A DNA stretch of 64,000 nucleotides from Daucus carota subsp. sativus (lineage: Eukaryota > Streptophyta > Magnoliopsida > Apiales > Apiaceae): assembly GCF_001625215.2 (NCBI RefSeq), contig NC_030383.2:9312779-9376778 (forward strand), written 5' to 3'. Every line of letters begins with the position of its first letter. Position 1 is the stretch's first letter. Below, piece by piece: positions 48,501-56,945 of this stretch. A model generated the notes under the pieces. The model was not told the origin of the DNA and ran no database searches. It saw only the letters and a program-made list of their open reading frames with translations. Both the position numbers and the translations under genes were made by a program.

Positions 48501-51500
48501 CCTCTGACATGGTACGACGGAGTTCTGTGATCGTTTCTTCCATTTGGTCCAACCGTTGATTGTTTCTTGTTTCGGGCGGCGGCACCATGATCGTAGAATG
48601 CTCTGATACCAATTTGTAATAGACTAGATAACTTTTACTCACTTGTTACTGAAAATCAACACTGCAACGTACTTAGCAGCACTTAAACAGAAATACAAAC
48701 CCAGACTTTCGAGTAGCTGGAACTCCAAATCCTCAGAGAGGTTTACTCAACACATAATCCATAACCCTAATTCTCCCTGCTATTCCCCCTTATCGCTGCC
48801 CTTTCTTGCTGCATTTACCTTTCTGCCCTTGTGTCTTTCGGGCCTTCTCCTGTGCGCTTTGGGCCTCTTCTAGTAAACGTTATTAATGGTTTGGGCTTCT
48901 GTGTGGGCCTCTCTGGATCCATTGCAGACCTCTAGGAGGCGATTAGATTAATCCAAGAGCATTTCCAATGGAGGAGAGTCCTTACCTATATCTCCGCCAT
49001 GTGGACACTTTTAGAGATTTAGCTCCAAAACTATTACTCCAACCACAATCCCTATCCCTATAAATTTCAGGTGAGAGAAAACTCATCCCCTTTGAGGAAG
49101 GGAGTTTGATCCCCTATTATTAACAAATCATCTTCCACTATCTTATACATACTAATTAAATATAATATACTACTCAAAATATATTATATTTTTACTACTT
49201 AAATATTATTTTTAATATATAGGAAACTAATATTAAGGAGATCATGGAGTAAATCACCATTTTGATTATATTTTAGGTAATCATTATTTTACTATAATTT
49301 AGGAATTTAAAACAGGGATCACCTTTGGAGTTGCTCTAAGGGCTTAGACTAATTTCTAGCTTATAGTTTAATATTAGCTTTACACACACACACACACACA
49401 CATTAAATTATTATAACTGAACATAGGGATAATTTGTAGTTTGGTTAGATATTTTTGGTTATTCTTGAATAACCCTTTTCCCTGTCTTATTATAAAAATA
49501 AATATAAAGAAGTTATATAAACAATGAGAGACAAATCAACATAAATTTTCTTAATTCTAATGTGTTCTACTCCGAGGCTAACATGAAGCCATCATTTAAC
49601 TCTTCTTTATTCTAATGTGTTCTACTCCAAGACAAACACGAAGCCATCATGTTATCATTTTCCTTACAAATGGGAAATAAGAAATAAGAAAATATGATTT
49701 AAAATTAATAAAAATAATAAAATTAGTAATTCCTCTTCCCTGAATTCAAGCCCTGAAATTCACAACCAATCTGTGAGAAAACGACTCGACAATTACATTC
49801 CTTAAAATTTTGCTTACAGATGATAGATTAGATGATAGCTTTGGAACATGTAATACAGACGCAAGAACAAGAGTTGAATTAATTTTAACAGTTCCAATTC
49901 CAGCATTAGGAGACACTGACCCATCGACAACTCTAACTTTAGTAATATGCCCATTATTCATAATAGGAGGCAATAATTGAGCACAACCATTCGTATGATC
50001 TGAAGCACTGGAATCATAATCTAAGAGCTTACTTTTTCTTGCAATTTAGAGCTGAATGAATATAACCTTTATGGGCAATAGTATCGGGAGAAAGAAAATT
50101 ACCTTGTTGAGCAATTTAAAGAAGTACCGGTTGTTTTATCAGGAGAGAGTCGCTTATAAAGACGCTCAATTTGCTCCTTATTGAGGCTGATGCCACCTAT
50201 ATCTTGACCAGATTTTTGTTTAGCACGTTCAACATTGGTATGGTAAGCACCTCTATCCTTCTAAAAGTGTCCTGGCTGCCTTTGATTTTCACGATGATTC
50301 TGATCTGGAGGCTTTCCATTCAATATTCAGCAAGTTTCTCTAGTGTGATTGGTTTATTTACAGTAGTCATACCAGCGATTCCCTTTCCCGAAACGCCTTT
50401 ATACAATTGAGAAATTTGTTTTTCGATTCCGTTGATAACTTCTACAGACCAGTGCTGAGACCTCTGATTGGATAGTTGATCTAGGATCACCAAGCATAAT
50501 CTTTCGCCTACTTCCCTCCCTTTGAAGTTCAACAAAGACTTCTTCAATATGAGGCAATGGTCCGAATCCAATCATTCTTCCCCTAACTTCATGTAGATCC
50601 TTGTCAAATCCAGCAAGATAGCCATACGTACAAGTCTTTTCTTTCAGTTTTGCATATTTGACTACATACTCACTTCACCAATCACTGGGCTCAAACAGAT
50701 CCAACTCCTGCCATAACTTGGTAAGGGTGGTGTAGTACTCTGTGATGTCCCTGGCTTTGTCTCTTAATTCACAGTTCACACAACTGTGCTGAATTATCGA
50801 AATCGGAGTATGCAACTTTTACCTTGTCCCAAATGACTTTGGCCGTGGAATGTACCAAATATAAAGACCCAATATTTTCTTCCATGGAGTTGATGAACCA
50901 AGACATCACCAAAGGTTTTTGAGTGTCCCACGTACTGTACGAAGGATCAATTGAATTTGGTTTCTTTAACGGACCATCAAGAAACCCAATTTTCCCTCTT
51001 CCTCGTATCACCATTTGGACAGATCTTGACCATTGAAGATGAATTTTTCCATTTAGTTTGTAGGGATCTGAAGAGAAAGGGAAGAGTTATTGGTGTAATT
51101 AAAGGCCAGTTTAGGCAACTGAGAAGAATCCACAGCAGCATAAAGGGAAGAGTTATCCTTGCTTGATCCGGTAAGGGCATGTCTAAGCTTGCCATGATGT
51201 TTTTTATGAAATAAATTCTCCATTTGTTTGTCATGAATGTGATTTTGTGCTCCAATTTTTGGTTGTAATGAAATTTGGGTAATGACATATAGTTATATTC
51301 TGGTTATGTCTTTCGTGCATGACGTCTCAGTCGTGGCACTTGTGATATTATTTACACATGTTTTTTGTGTCATGATTTTTGGTTCATGGTATCTCTCTGG
51401 CATGCTAGCTTAATTTTTAGACTTTAAGTGATTGTTGATTCAGATCGTTTAGTGAGATACATAATAATTTGACAACATACTTCTGTTTTTTATTTTGTCA

Positions 51501-52518
51501 GTTTGGTGCTGAAGAGCATTGGATATAAGTCAGTTCCAGTAGATGGCTTGCCTTTTGATCATCACAAAGGTATATTATTATACTGCAAAAGAACTTGTTG
51601 AAATGCTGTTCATCATCATCACAATTGTGATTGTGCTTGATTAAGTATCTGATGCATGAGCAAAAACATGTTATCTAGTGATAATTTCCGAACTTCAAAG
51701 TTTTGCCAAGTTTGAGTACTATAAGATTTGATCTTATACCCAAGTACGCATGTATAAATTATAATATATTCTGAAACTGAACATTATATATGGAAGTCAT
51801 GACTAGCTTATGTTATATATGGAAATCATAGTCCAAAGTATTTTTCTGTGTGTGATTAATGTATTTGGTTTTGGAAGATTGCTTATCTTACATTTTGTCT
51901 AAGTATAGCTTCTTCTTTCTTTCCCCTTTTTATCAGGCATAGTTCCAAATGTAATGGGAAGAGTTCTCAGCAATAATCCGGAGGAAACTACACAATTTGA
52001 GAGGGGTTTATATGTTTCGGGGTGGTTGAAGAGGGGACCTACTGGAATTGTTGCCACCAACCTCTATTGTGCTGAAGAAACGGTAAATGCTCTGCAGTCT
52101 GCACCTATAGATTATGAACATATTAATTCTTTATCTATAGATAAATATGTTGTTTTTTTGGCAAGTGATAAATATGTTGCTGTGAACATTGAACGGTAGC
52201 AAAAACCTGTTTAGTATGGGTGATGGGGGATGATGGATGAATAGCCGGATGATGAAACATTATCATGTCCGGTTTCTTCGGGGGATGGATCTATAAGAAT
52301 TCACCTATCCCAATAACAAAAAAACCTGACTTGAATGATCAGGGTTTTGGGGATAACTTCACAGTAAATCCTCATGCAGAGAACATAAAATTAATATCAG
52401 TAATCACAATCTGCCCATTGCAAGATAGCTAGTCATTATATATACTAAACCTACATCATACTTTCCTAACTAAAAATTGATTCTAAAAGACATCCTTCCC
52501 TATTTTACTTAAAGATAA

Positions 52519-52570
<52 letters not shown>

Positions 52571-52974
52571 CAGACTTTTCTACTTATTGGGCCTCCAAAG
52601 TCTATGATATTGTTCCCAAATAGTTTCCTTGGGCTTCTTTGTGCTGTCCTGCGTCTGTGCATTTACTCTCTTTAATGTTCAGACTACAAGGAAAATTTTC
52701 TTTGCTGACTAGATGTGCTAATTAGCTGCATATATGACAGGTAGCGAGCATCACTGAAGACATTAAGAAAGGGGACATCTTCTCCGCCAATGCTTTAGCG
52801 AAACCCGGCAAGGATGGCCTCATTCATATATTAGATGATAGGAATGTTAAAATTGTTCCATTCAGCAGCTGGGAAAAGATTGATAATGAAGAGAAGAGGC
52901 TTGGAAGCTTAGTAGGAAAGCCTAGAGAAAAACTACAGTCGTGGAATGAGCTGCTACGAGTTGCTATGAGTTAA
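36538..52974 (+). CDS. MFDR: NADPH:adrenodoxin (ferredoxin) oxidoreductase, mitochondrial
   Basis: Thirteen exons join in frame into 487 residues: 36538-36663, 37213-37317, 37846-37959, 38061-38114, 38234-38350, 38765-38874, 38942-39015, 39101-39162, 39450-39648, 39824-39878, 51502-51569, 51937-52082 and 52741-52974. The enzyme is the FAD/NADPH flavoprotein that passes electrons to mitochondrial ferredoxin for Fe-S cluster and biotin synthesis. Visible features are a basic presequence ([19 protein letters not shown]), the FAD Rossmann motif [31 protein letters not shown], the second dinucleotide motif [14 protein letters not shown] with [15 protein letters not shown], and [17 protein letters not shown] near the C-terminus. 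The length fits plant homologues of about 480 residues. Intron 10 (39879-51501) is about 11.6 kb and full of transposons, yet its phase-2 junction still matches. Confidence 0.94.
40570..41173 (-). pseudogene. Possible captured gene fragment, unidentified
   Basis: The minus strand of this intronic stretch has higher GC than its surroundings and gives short broken open frames with protein-like composition ([53 protein letters not shown]) that change frame. It could be a decayed fragment of a host gene. I do not recognise the source, and it may be chance. Confidence 0.25.
41612..42110. mobile_element. TIR-type element with CCACC-rich core (partial)
   Basis: The left end ggcaaatgatcaaagagatc follows a TATATA tract and resembles the ends at 12998 and 13718 (ggctaatgatcaaatagaaa). 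The core is strongly pyrimidine/C-rich (accaccacc, ccaaccaacc) on the plus strand, like the cores of those elements read on the other strand. The right terminal repeat is not recognisable before the (TA)n at 42110. The 140-codon open frame in it is low-complexity and not treated as a gene. Confidence 0.45.
42619..43526. repeat. Three diverged MITE-like units, the third split by the retrotransposon
   Basis: Units start at 42619, 42914 and 43298, each near a (TA), (CA) or (TATG) microsatellite. They share 'aataaaaactagaaac', 'atttctaaatcgc', 'attgatcgttg.gagatg' and 'ggattatgtg'. The third unit stops at the target duplication of the LTR element (43522-43526), and its remainder continues at 48927. 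The ends resemble the Mutator-like TIR family elsewhere in this window. Confidence 0.6.
43527..43846 (-). repeat. 3' LTR of the chromovirus
   Basis: 320 bp, beginning tgtaatagac and ending ccattgca on the plus strand. It carries an 8-bp duplication (aagtctgc near 43580) that the other LTR lacks. Confidence 0.93.
43735..48588 (-). pseudogene. Chromovirus gag-pol, open but for three frame shifts
   Basis: From ATG 48588 the gag N-terminus is coiled-coil like. The frame changes near 48189-48194 (a G6 run on the coding strand), near 47580-47586 (a G7 run) and near 44275. Between these lie the gag core, a knuckle [14 protein letters not shown], protease [10 protein letters not shown], reverse transcriptase with [10 protein letters not shown], RNase H ([15 protein letters not shown]), integrase with the HHCC finger ([19 protein letters not shown]) and D,D,E region ([19 protein letters not shown]), then a chromodomain-like end ([15 protein letters not shown]). 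The last frame runs through the polypurine tract into the 3' LTR and stops at 43735. No internal stop codons were seen apart from the frame shifts. As it stands the copy cannot make one polyprotein. Confidence 0.88.
43847..43859 (-). other. Polypurine tract of the chromovirus
   Basis: gggcggggggtaa on the minus strand directly precedes the 3' LTR. It lies within the reading frame of the C-terminal region (codons for GGN). Confidence 0.8.
48600..48611 (-). other. Primer binding site of the chromovirus
   Basis: tggtatcagagc, complementary to the 3' end of plant initiator methionine tRNA, begins three bases after the 5' LTR on the minus strand. Confidence 0.88.
48615..48926 (-). repeat. 5' LTR of the chromovirus
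   Basis: 312 bp, with the same ends as the other LTR. By eye it differs by one C/T change (near 48851) and lacks the 8-bp duplication. Confidence 0.93.
48957..49337. mobile_element. MITE with GAGCA...TGCTC ends
   Basis: gagcatttccaatggagg at the left and cctttggagttgctct at the right form imperfect inverted ends of a type widespread in plants ('gagcatctccaatgg'). The interior is AT-rich. I could not fix a target duplication. Confidence 0.6.
49338..49745. other. Intron 10 spacer with an internal tandem duplication
   Basis: The phrase 'taattctaatgtgttctac...catgaagccatcat' occurs near 49552-49592 and again near 49607-49649 with small changes. A (CA)n run is at 49381-49402. No exon was found. 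Confidence 0.5.
49746..51290 (-). pseudogene. Decayed Ty1/copia gag-protease fragment
   Basis: Read on the minus strand from 51290, broken frames give a copia gag: [37 protein letters not shown], the UBN2-like [35 protein letters not shown] and [15 protein letters not shown]. Near 49746-49973 it gives the protease-proximal phrase [17 protein letters not shown]. Frames shift several times, and reverse transcriptase, RNase H and LTRs are not visible. It is an old truncated copy in the MFDR intron. Confidence 0.78.
52521..52568. repeat. (AT)24 microsatellite in intron 12 of MFDR
   Basis: Uninterrupted AT repeats of about 48 bases. Such tracts are highly polymorphic in plants. Confidence 0.9.
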
Positions 52975-53726
52975 GAGCCTCACATCTGTACACAGTATAT
53001 TATTCTTCCGCAACCTTCACTATAGTATTTTCTTGAATATAGATATAGATGAGCCTAGTTTGCTACGATATAACACTGTCCTGTCTTCATTACATGGGAA
53101 TTTACAGAGTCCCCTTTAGAAACCACTTAAGTTTTAATTTGATTGCATAAAAAGAGGACGTGGTCTCCATGTAGCCTACTTGGAGGCAATATCGATCTTC
53201 TTGGTCATCTGTCATCACAAGTATTATACTTATAACATTCATATAACACAATGCTTGTGTAGATTGCTTCATGACTTGTGTTTTCACCTTAATAAAGCTC
53301 CTTTTTTAGTCATACTGTAAATTTGTGTCTTCTGAGGCAGGGAAATATACTTTGGGGTAACTTCAAGGAATTCCTTCATCAAACACAAGTCATAGGACAA
53401 TACTCAAGATTACGTGCTAAAAGTTCATATTCAAATAAAGTTGTGTGTACTGGATACAAATATACAATCATAAAGAAGATCGAAATTTCAGAAATTTAGG
53501 AATTCAGGACTCGATCGTGCTAACATGTATACGACTGTTTTCTACTATAACAAATGGAGTACATATAATTTACGAGATTATTAATATACATAAATGACTT
53601 ATTTCTAGTATAAATCATTCGGAGTGTAAATAGAGCAGCATACAGTTGATGAATATATTCAAAACCAAAATAATCATGCGGAAACGGGGGAACGTGTAAT
53701 TAGTTGCTAGTAAGTTATTGAAACAG
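52975..53726. other. 3' flank of MFDR
   Basis: Probably 3'UTR for the first 150-300 bases. No exon or clear repeat was found. Confidence 0.4.
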
Positions 53727-53841
53727 CAGGGGCTACCATGCTCGGGGTATCAGGTATGAGTGTGCTAGTAGTCTAACCGGATTAGTCGAGGTGCACGCAA
53801 GCTGGCCGGACACCCGTTTAACATTTATAAAAAAAAAAAAA
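53727..53841 (+). mobile_element. 5'-truncated tRNA-derived SINE
   Basis: The segment ggattagtcgaggtgcacgc followed by aagctggccggacacc is the well-known 3' body of plant SINEs. It is followed by a 15-A run (53828-53842). Imperfect 15-bp duplications flank it (aagttattgaaacag at 53712-53726, aagttactgtaacag at 53842-53856). Confidence 0.78.
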
Positions 53842-53856
53842 AAGTTACTGTAACAG

Positions 53857-54351
53857 TATATATAAAGATGTGTTAGACGTTGGTAGGTACGGAGATTAGT
53901 GTTAGCCTCATAGCTCTGGGTAATAATATCACGGAATTTAGGCAAAAATATTATTGCTGGTTTGAACTGGGATCATCCTGAATCCTCCTCATATAAATGT
54001 CTTTTAGTCCCCATAGAATTTTTTGTGCTCACATTTTTTTAACAAGATAGCTATTTTCTCTACTGATTGAGACGAACCAAAATAATTGAAACGAGACTAA
54101 CACTATTTTTTTCTAAATTTCAAAATAAATAAACATTGTATATAGCAAGTAGCAACACTGCATAAAGCCTTATCCCAAGTTTGTTTGTTAAGGTGGGATA
54201 CCTGAGCCACCTGACAACGACACCATCCTCCTGTTCTAATTATTAATGCTGATAACCCATATCCAAAATCTGGAATTCAGCCACACAAAACACGCCACGT
54301 GTCAAGTTAATAGTTACCAAATCTTAGCTTCTACATTCTTCTATTTTTGAG
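53857..54351. promoter_or_regulatory. Upstream/promoter region of PsbR
   Basis: It contains a G-box core cacgtg at 54296-54301 and an I-box-like ggataagg on the minus strand at 54168-54175, both typical of light-regulated plant promoters. Function is inferred from motif and position only. Confidence 0.5.
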
Positions 54352-54359
54352 TATAAATA
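54352..54359 (+). promoter_or_regulatory. TATA box of PsbR
   Basis: tataaata lies 55 bases downstream of the G-box core and about 120 bases before the ATG. Confidence 0.7.
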
Positions 54360-54480
54360 TGTAGCAAGAACATGATACATGCAGTCAAGAAAGTATTTCA
54401 GAGGTGTGTTATTCTATAAAAGTCTTGTTTATTTAGATTTATAAGAACAGATCAGAATATTAGGAAGGAGAGACCAGATC

Positions 54481-55517
54481 ATGGCAACTTCAGTGATGAA
54501 TTCAGTGCCGCTGAGTCTGAAACCTAGCTTCGCAGTCGAAAAAACAGCAGTGAGAGGTGTTCCTTCACTTGCAAGGACTTGTAACTTGACGATCAAGGCC
54601 AGTAAGGTTAAAAAGATCAAAACTGACAGCCCTTATGGTACATAATCATCTCTTAGTAAAGTTTTTCGTGTGTACACGGCCTATGATTCAGTCATAGGCC
54701 GCGTACACACATATCTTAAAAGTTGACAAGTGAGAGTTTATATAAATCATGGATCATATTGTACTCATGAGTCAAATTATTGTTGAAATACTCTTAGGAA
54801 TTAATGGTGGCATGAGCTTGAAGGAAGGCAAAGATGCCTCTGGAAGGAAAGCAAAGGTATTTTTGTAATTTCCAAAGTGTTTATATAGTATTACAACTAT
54901 CAAATAGTCATAGACTCGCACTACAACAACAGCATCAGATAACGGTTTTTGTCAGTTGTCTGTTTCCCAGAAAACCGTGGTCTGTTGAGGTATTGTCATA
55001 CGCACCTCAGATAAATGTTTATGCCCGTTGTTTGATTAGTGTTGTCTGATGTTGTTTTTGTTGTAGTGTCGTAGTAGTGATTTGTTTGGCTACTTTTAAA
55101 GTTTTAAATGATTTTTTAAACTGCTTTCTCATATGCTTCAGGGAAAGGGTGTGTACCAATTTGCAGACAAATATGGTGCTAATGTCGACGGATACAGGTA
55201 AAACCTTAACTTGCAGAAATTCCGAATCTCTGTGCACGTCCAACTTATTATTAATCAATGGCTACGTTGATTGTGCATTTGTAGTCCAATTTACAACCCA
55301 GATGAGTGGTCTCCATCAGGCGATCGTTATGCTGCAGGTAAATTACACAGACCGACAAACTCAGAATGTGAAATTAACAAAACTGTAATGCAAGAAAGCT
55401 GAGAAATAATTGGAAAATGCAGGTACTACTGGGTTGTTGATATGGGCCGTGACTCTAGCTGGGATTCTTGGAGGGGGAGCACTCCTTGTTTATAGTACCA
55501 GTGCTTTGGCCAGTTGA
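54481..55517 (+). CDS. psbR: Photosystem II 10 kDa polypeptide PsbR
   Basis: Five exons, 54481-54637, 54798-54856, 55142-55197, 55285-55337 and 55423-55517, encode 139 residues, matching the usual precursor of about 140. The first 40 residues are a Ser/Ala/Lys-rich chloroplast transit peptide ([17 protein letters not shown]). The mature part has [29 protein letters not shown] and [16 protein letters not shown]. One C-terminal thylakoid span ([20 protein letters not shown]) follows, and the protein ends STSALAS. PsbR is a nuclear-encoded PSII subunit that helps the oxygen-evolving complex proteins (PsbP/PsbQ) assemble stably. Intron 1 contains a strong hairpin, and intron 2 contains a CACTA MITE. 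Confidence 0.96.
54668..54710. repeat. 19-bp-arm hairpin in PsbR intron 1
   Basis: gtgtgtacacggcctatga and its inverse tcataggccgcgtacacac (one mismatch) are separated by the five-base loop ttcag. It lies 30 bases after the donor of intron 1, where it could fold in the pre-mRNA. Confidence 0.85.
54919..55068. mobile_element. CACTA-type MITE in PsbR intron 2
   Basis: The ends cactacaacaacagcatcag and ctgatgttgtttttgttgtagtg are inverted, with CACTA termini and a perfect 3-bp duplication tcg (54916-54918 and 55069-55071). At 150 bp it is a deletion derivative without transposase. Confidence 0.85.
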
Positions 55518-55871
55518 AAACATATAGGCTAATATCACTATTATAGCTCCATGCATGTACCAAACTTGTATCTAATTTTGTGACAAGTAATTTTCTACTG
55601 AATAACCAAACGCTCGTGACTGAGAAACATAAGAGACTGAACTAATCGTATAACTTTCTTAAGAAAAACATTAATGTTGACTTAACATTTGTTGCATGAA
55701 TGAACTAAAATCACCTTGCAGAGGTATCTACATCATTTGGCTCGTTACATTGTTCATAATACTAACAGATTTATCTTCTCCTTGAATTGCATAAGAGCCT
55801 GAATTATCAACAAAAAGAAACATACACCTGCACTGTTTCCCATAAGAGCTGTGCTAAGGTAATTTATTACC

Positions 55872-55952
55872 TACTCAAAAAACATTAATGTTAAATTAAG
55901 ATTAATTTTTTACATTGAGTAGTAAAAAATTAACATTAATGTTTTTTGAGTA
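55872..55952. repeat. Foldback with perfect 23-bp arms
   Basis: The left arm tactcaaaaaacattaatg plus ttaa (55872-55894) is exactly inverted at 55930-55952, around a 35-base AT-rich centre. A related phrase 'aaaaacattaatgtt' lies at 55664. Possibly a tiny MITE. Confidence 0.8.
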
Positions 55953-56141
55953 TCTGTTACATGTCCGTTACATGAAACAATTGAGATCACGCGAAGGGAT
56001 CATTCATAGTTATCGAGCATTTGTATATTCTAAATCACCTAATTATACAGCTAAAATCATTATATTTCTTTAATGAGGAAAATGTACACATTTAGATTAG
56101 GGTCGTATTCTATGATACCATTTTCCCATATATATCCTGCT

Positions 56142-56229
56142 CATTCTGCCAAAAATCTATTTTACTTGGCAATGCCAATTTCGAACATTCTGCCAAAAAT
56201 CTATTTTACTTGGCAATGCCAATTCGAAT
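56142..56229. repeat. 44-bp tandem duplication
   Basis: Two adjacent copies run from cattctgccaaaaatc to gccaat(t)tcgaa and differ by a single-base indel. This indicates a recent duplication. Confidence 0.9.
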
Positions 56230-56945
56230 TCAAAATGTATTTTAATTATGTAGATTGTCTTTATAGACAAAACAACTGTACCACAGGTGACTTAAGTTTA
56301 CTCAAACCTAGTTCCAAGTCCAAAAGTGAATACTACTAAAAGTAAAACAACGAGCAAAAATAAATAAATCAGAGAATGTACTTGATAGAAACGATGAAAG
56401 AATGAACAAAGCAGAGATTTTGGATTCTCAATAGAAAAATCTACTCTGTGTTGCATTTTTCGAAATGAAAGTCACAGTAATAGATAATATACTTGCATAG
56501 TACACAAATAACCCAGCTAAGAAAGACCACACAATCTTGATAGTACCAATGTACCACATTTCTCTGCTTAGCCGAATATTTTACACCATCTACTGGCCAG
56601 ATTAATAGTAAAATTTCTCCCTGCGGATATCACATTTGTCCAAGTGGAAGTTGTGAGTCTTGTGACCATAATCAGAAGTTAGACCAATCCTGGAGCATCT
56701 AGGGCTTTCACATTCAAAGAAGGTTCGAAACAAATAAAAAATCGATTCACTAAATCATCAACATTTGAAATCTGTGATTTGTAAATTACAGTTTAGTGAT
56801 GGTCAGTTTAAATTTAGAACACAAGAAGCCACAAAAGACTAGATTGATATTGCAACATATCAGTCTGTCCTAGCTTGATGGGTCACTCTACCATCGGAAT
56901 AATTTCAAGATTTCAGTTTAAAAGAAAAAAGAAAAAAGGAAGCCT

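Larger units (their letters stand above)
43527..48926 (-). mobile_element. Ty3/gypsy chromovirus LTR retrotransposon, full length
   Basis: A 5.4-kb element lies on the minus strand with two LTRs (320 and 312 bp, TG...CA) and a 5-bp target duplication, gacct, at 43522-43526 and 48927-48931. The primer binding site (initiator Met-tRNA type), polypurine tract, gag with a CCHC-like knuckle, aspartic protease, reverse transcriptase, RNase H, integrase and a C-terminal chromodomain-like region follow in that order, which defines a chromovirus. By eye the LTRs differ by one substitution and one 8-bp indel, so the insertion is recent. It lies inside intron 10 of MFDR, antisense to the gene. Confidence 0.95.
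55518..56945. other. Convergent intergenic region between PsbR and the MAG2-like gene
   Basis: It carries the 3'UTRs of both genes. It includes a perfect 23-bp-arm foldback (55872-55952) and a 44-bp tandem duplication (56142-56229). No exon was found. Confidence 0.5.

Noticed and set aside
52083..52199. Open frame running past MFDR exon 12
   Set aside because: It is read-through into intron 12. The GTAAAT donor at 52083 and continuity with exon 13 ([12 protein letters not shown]) are clear.
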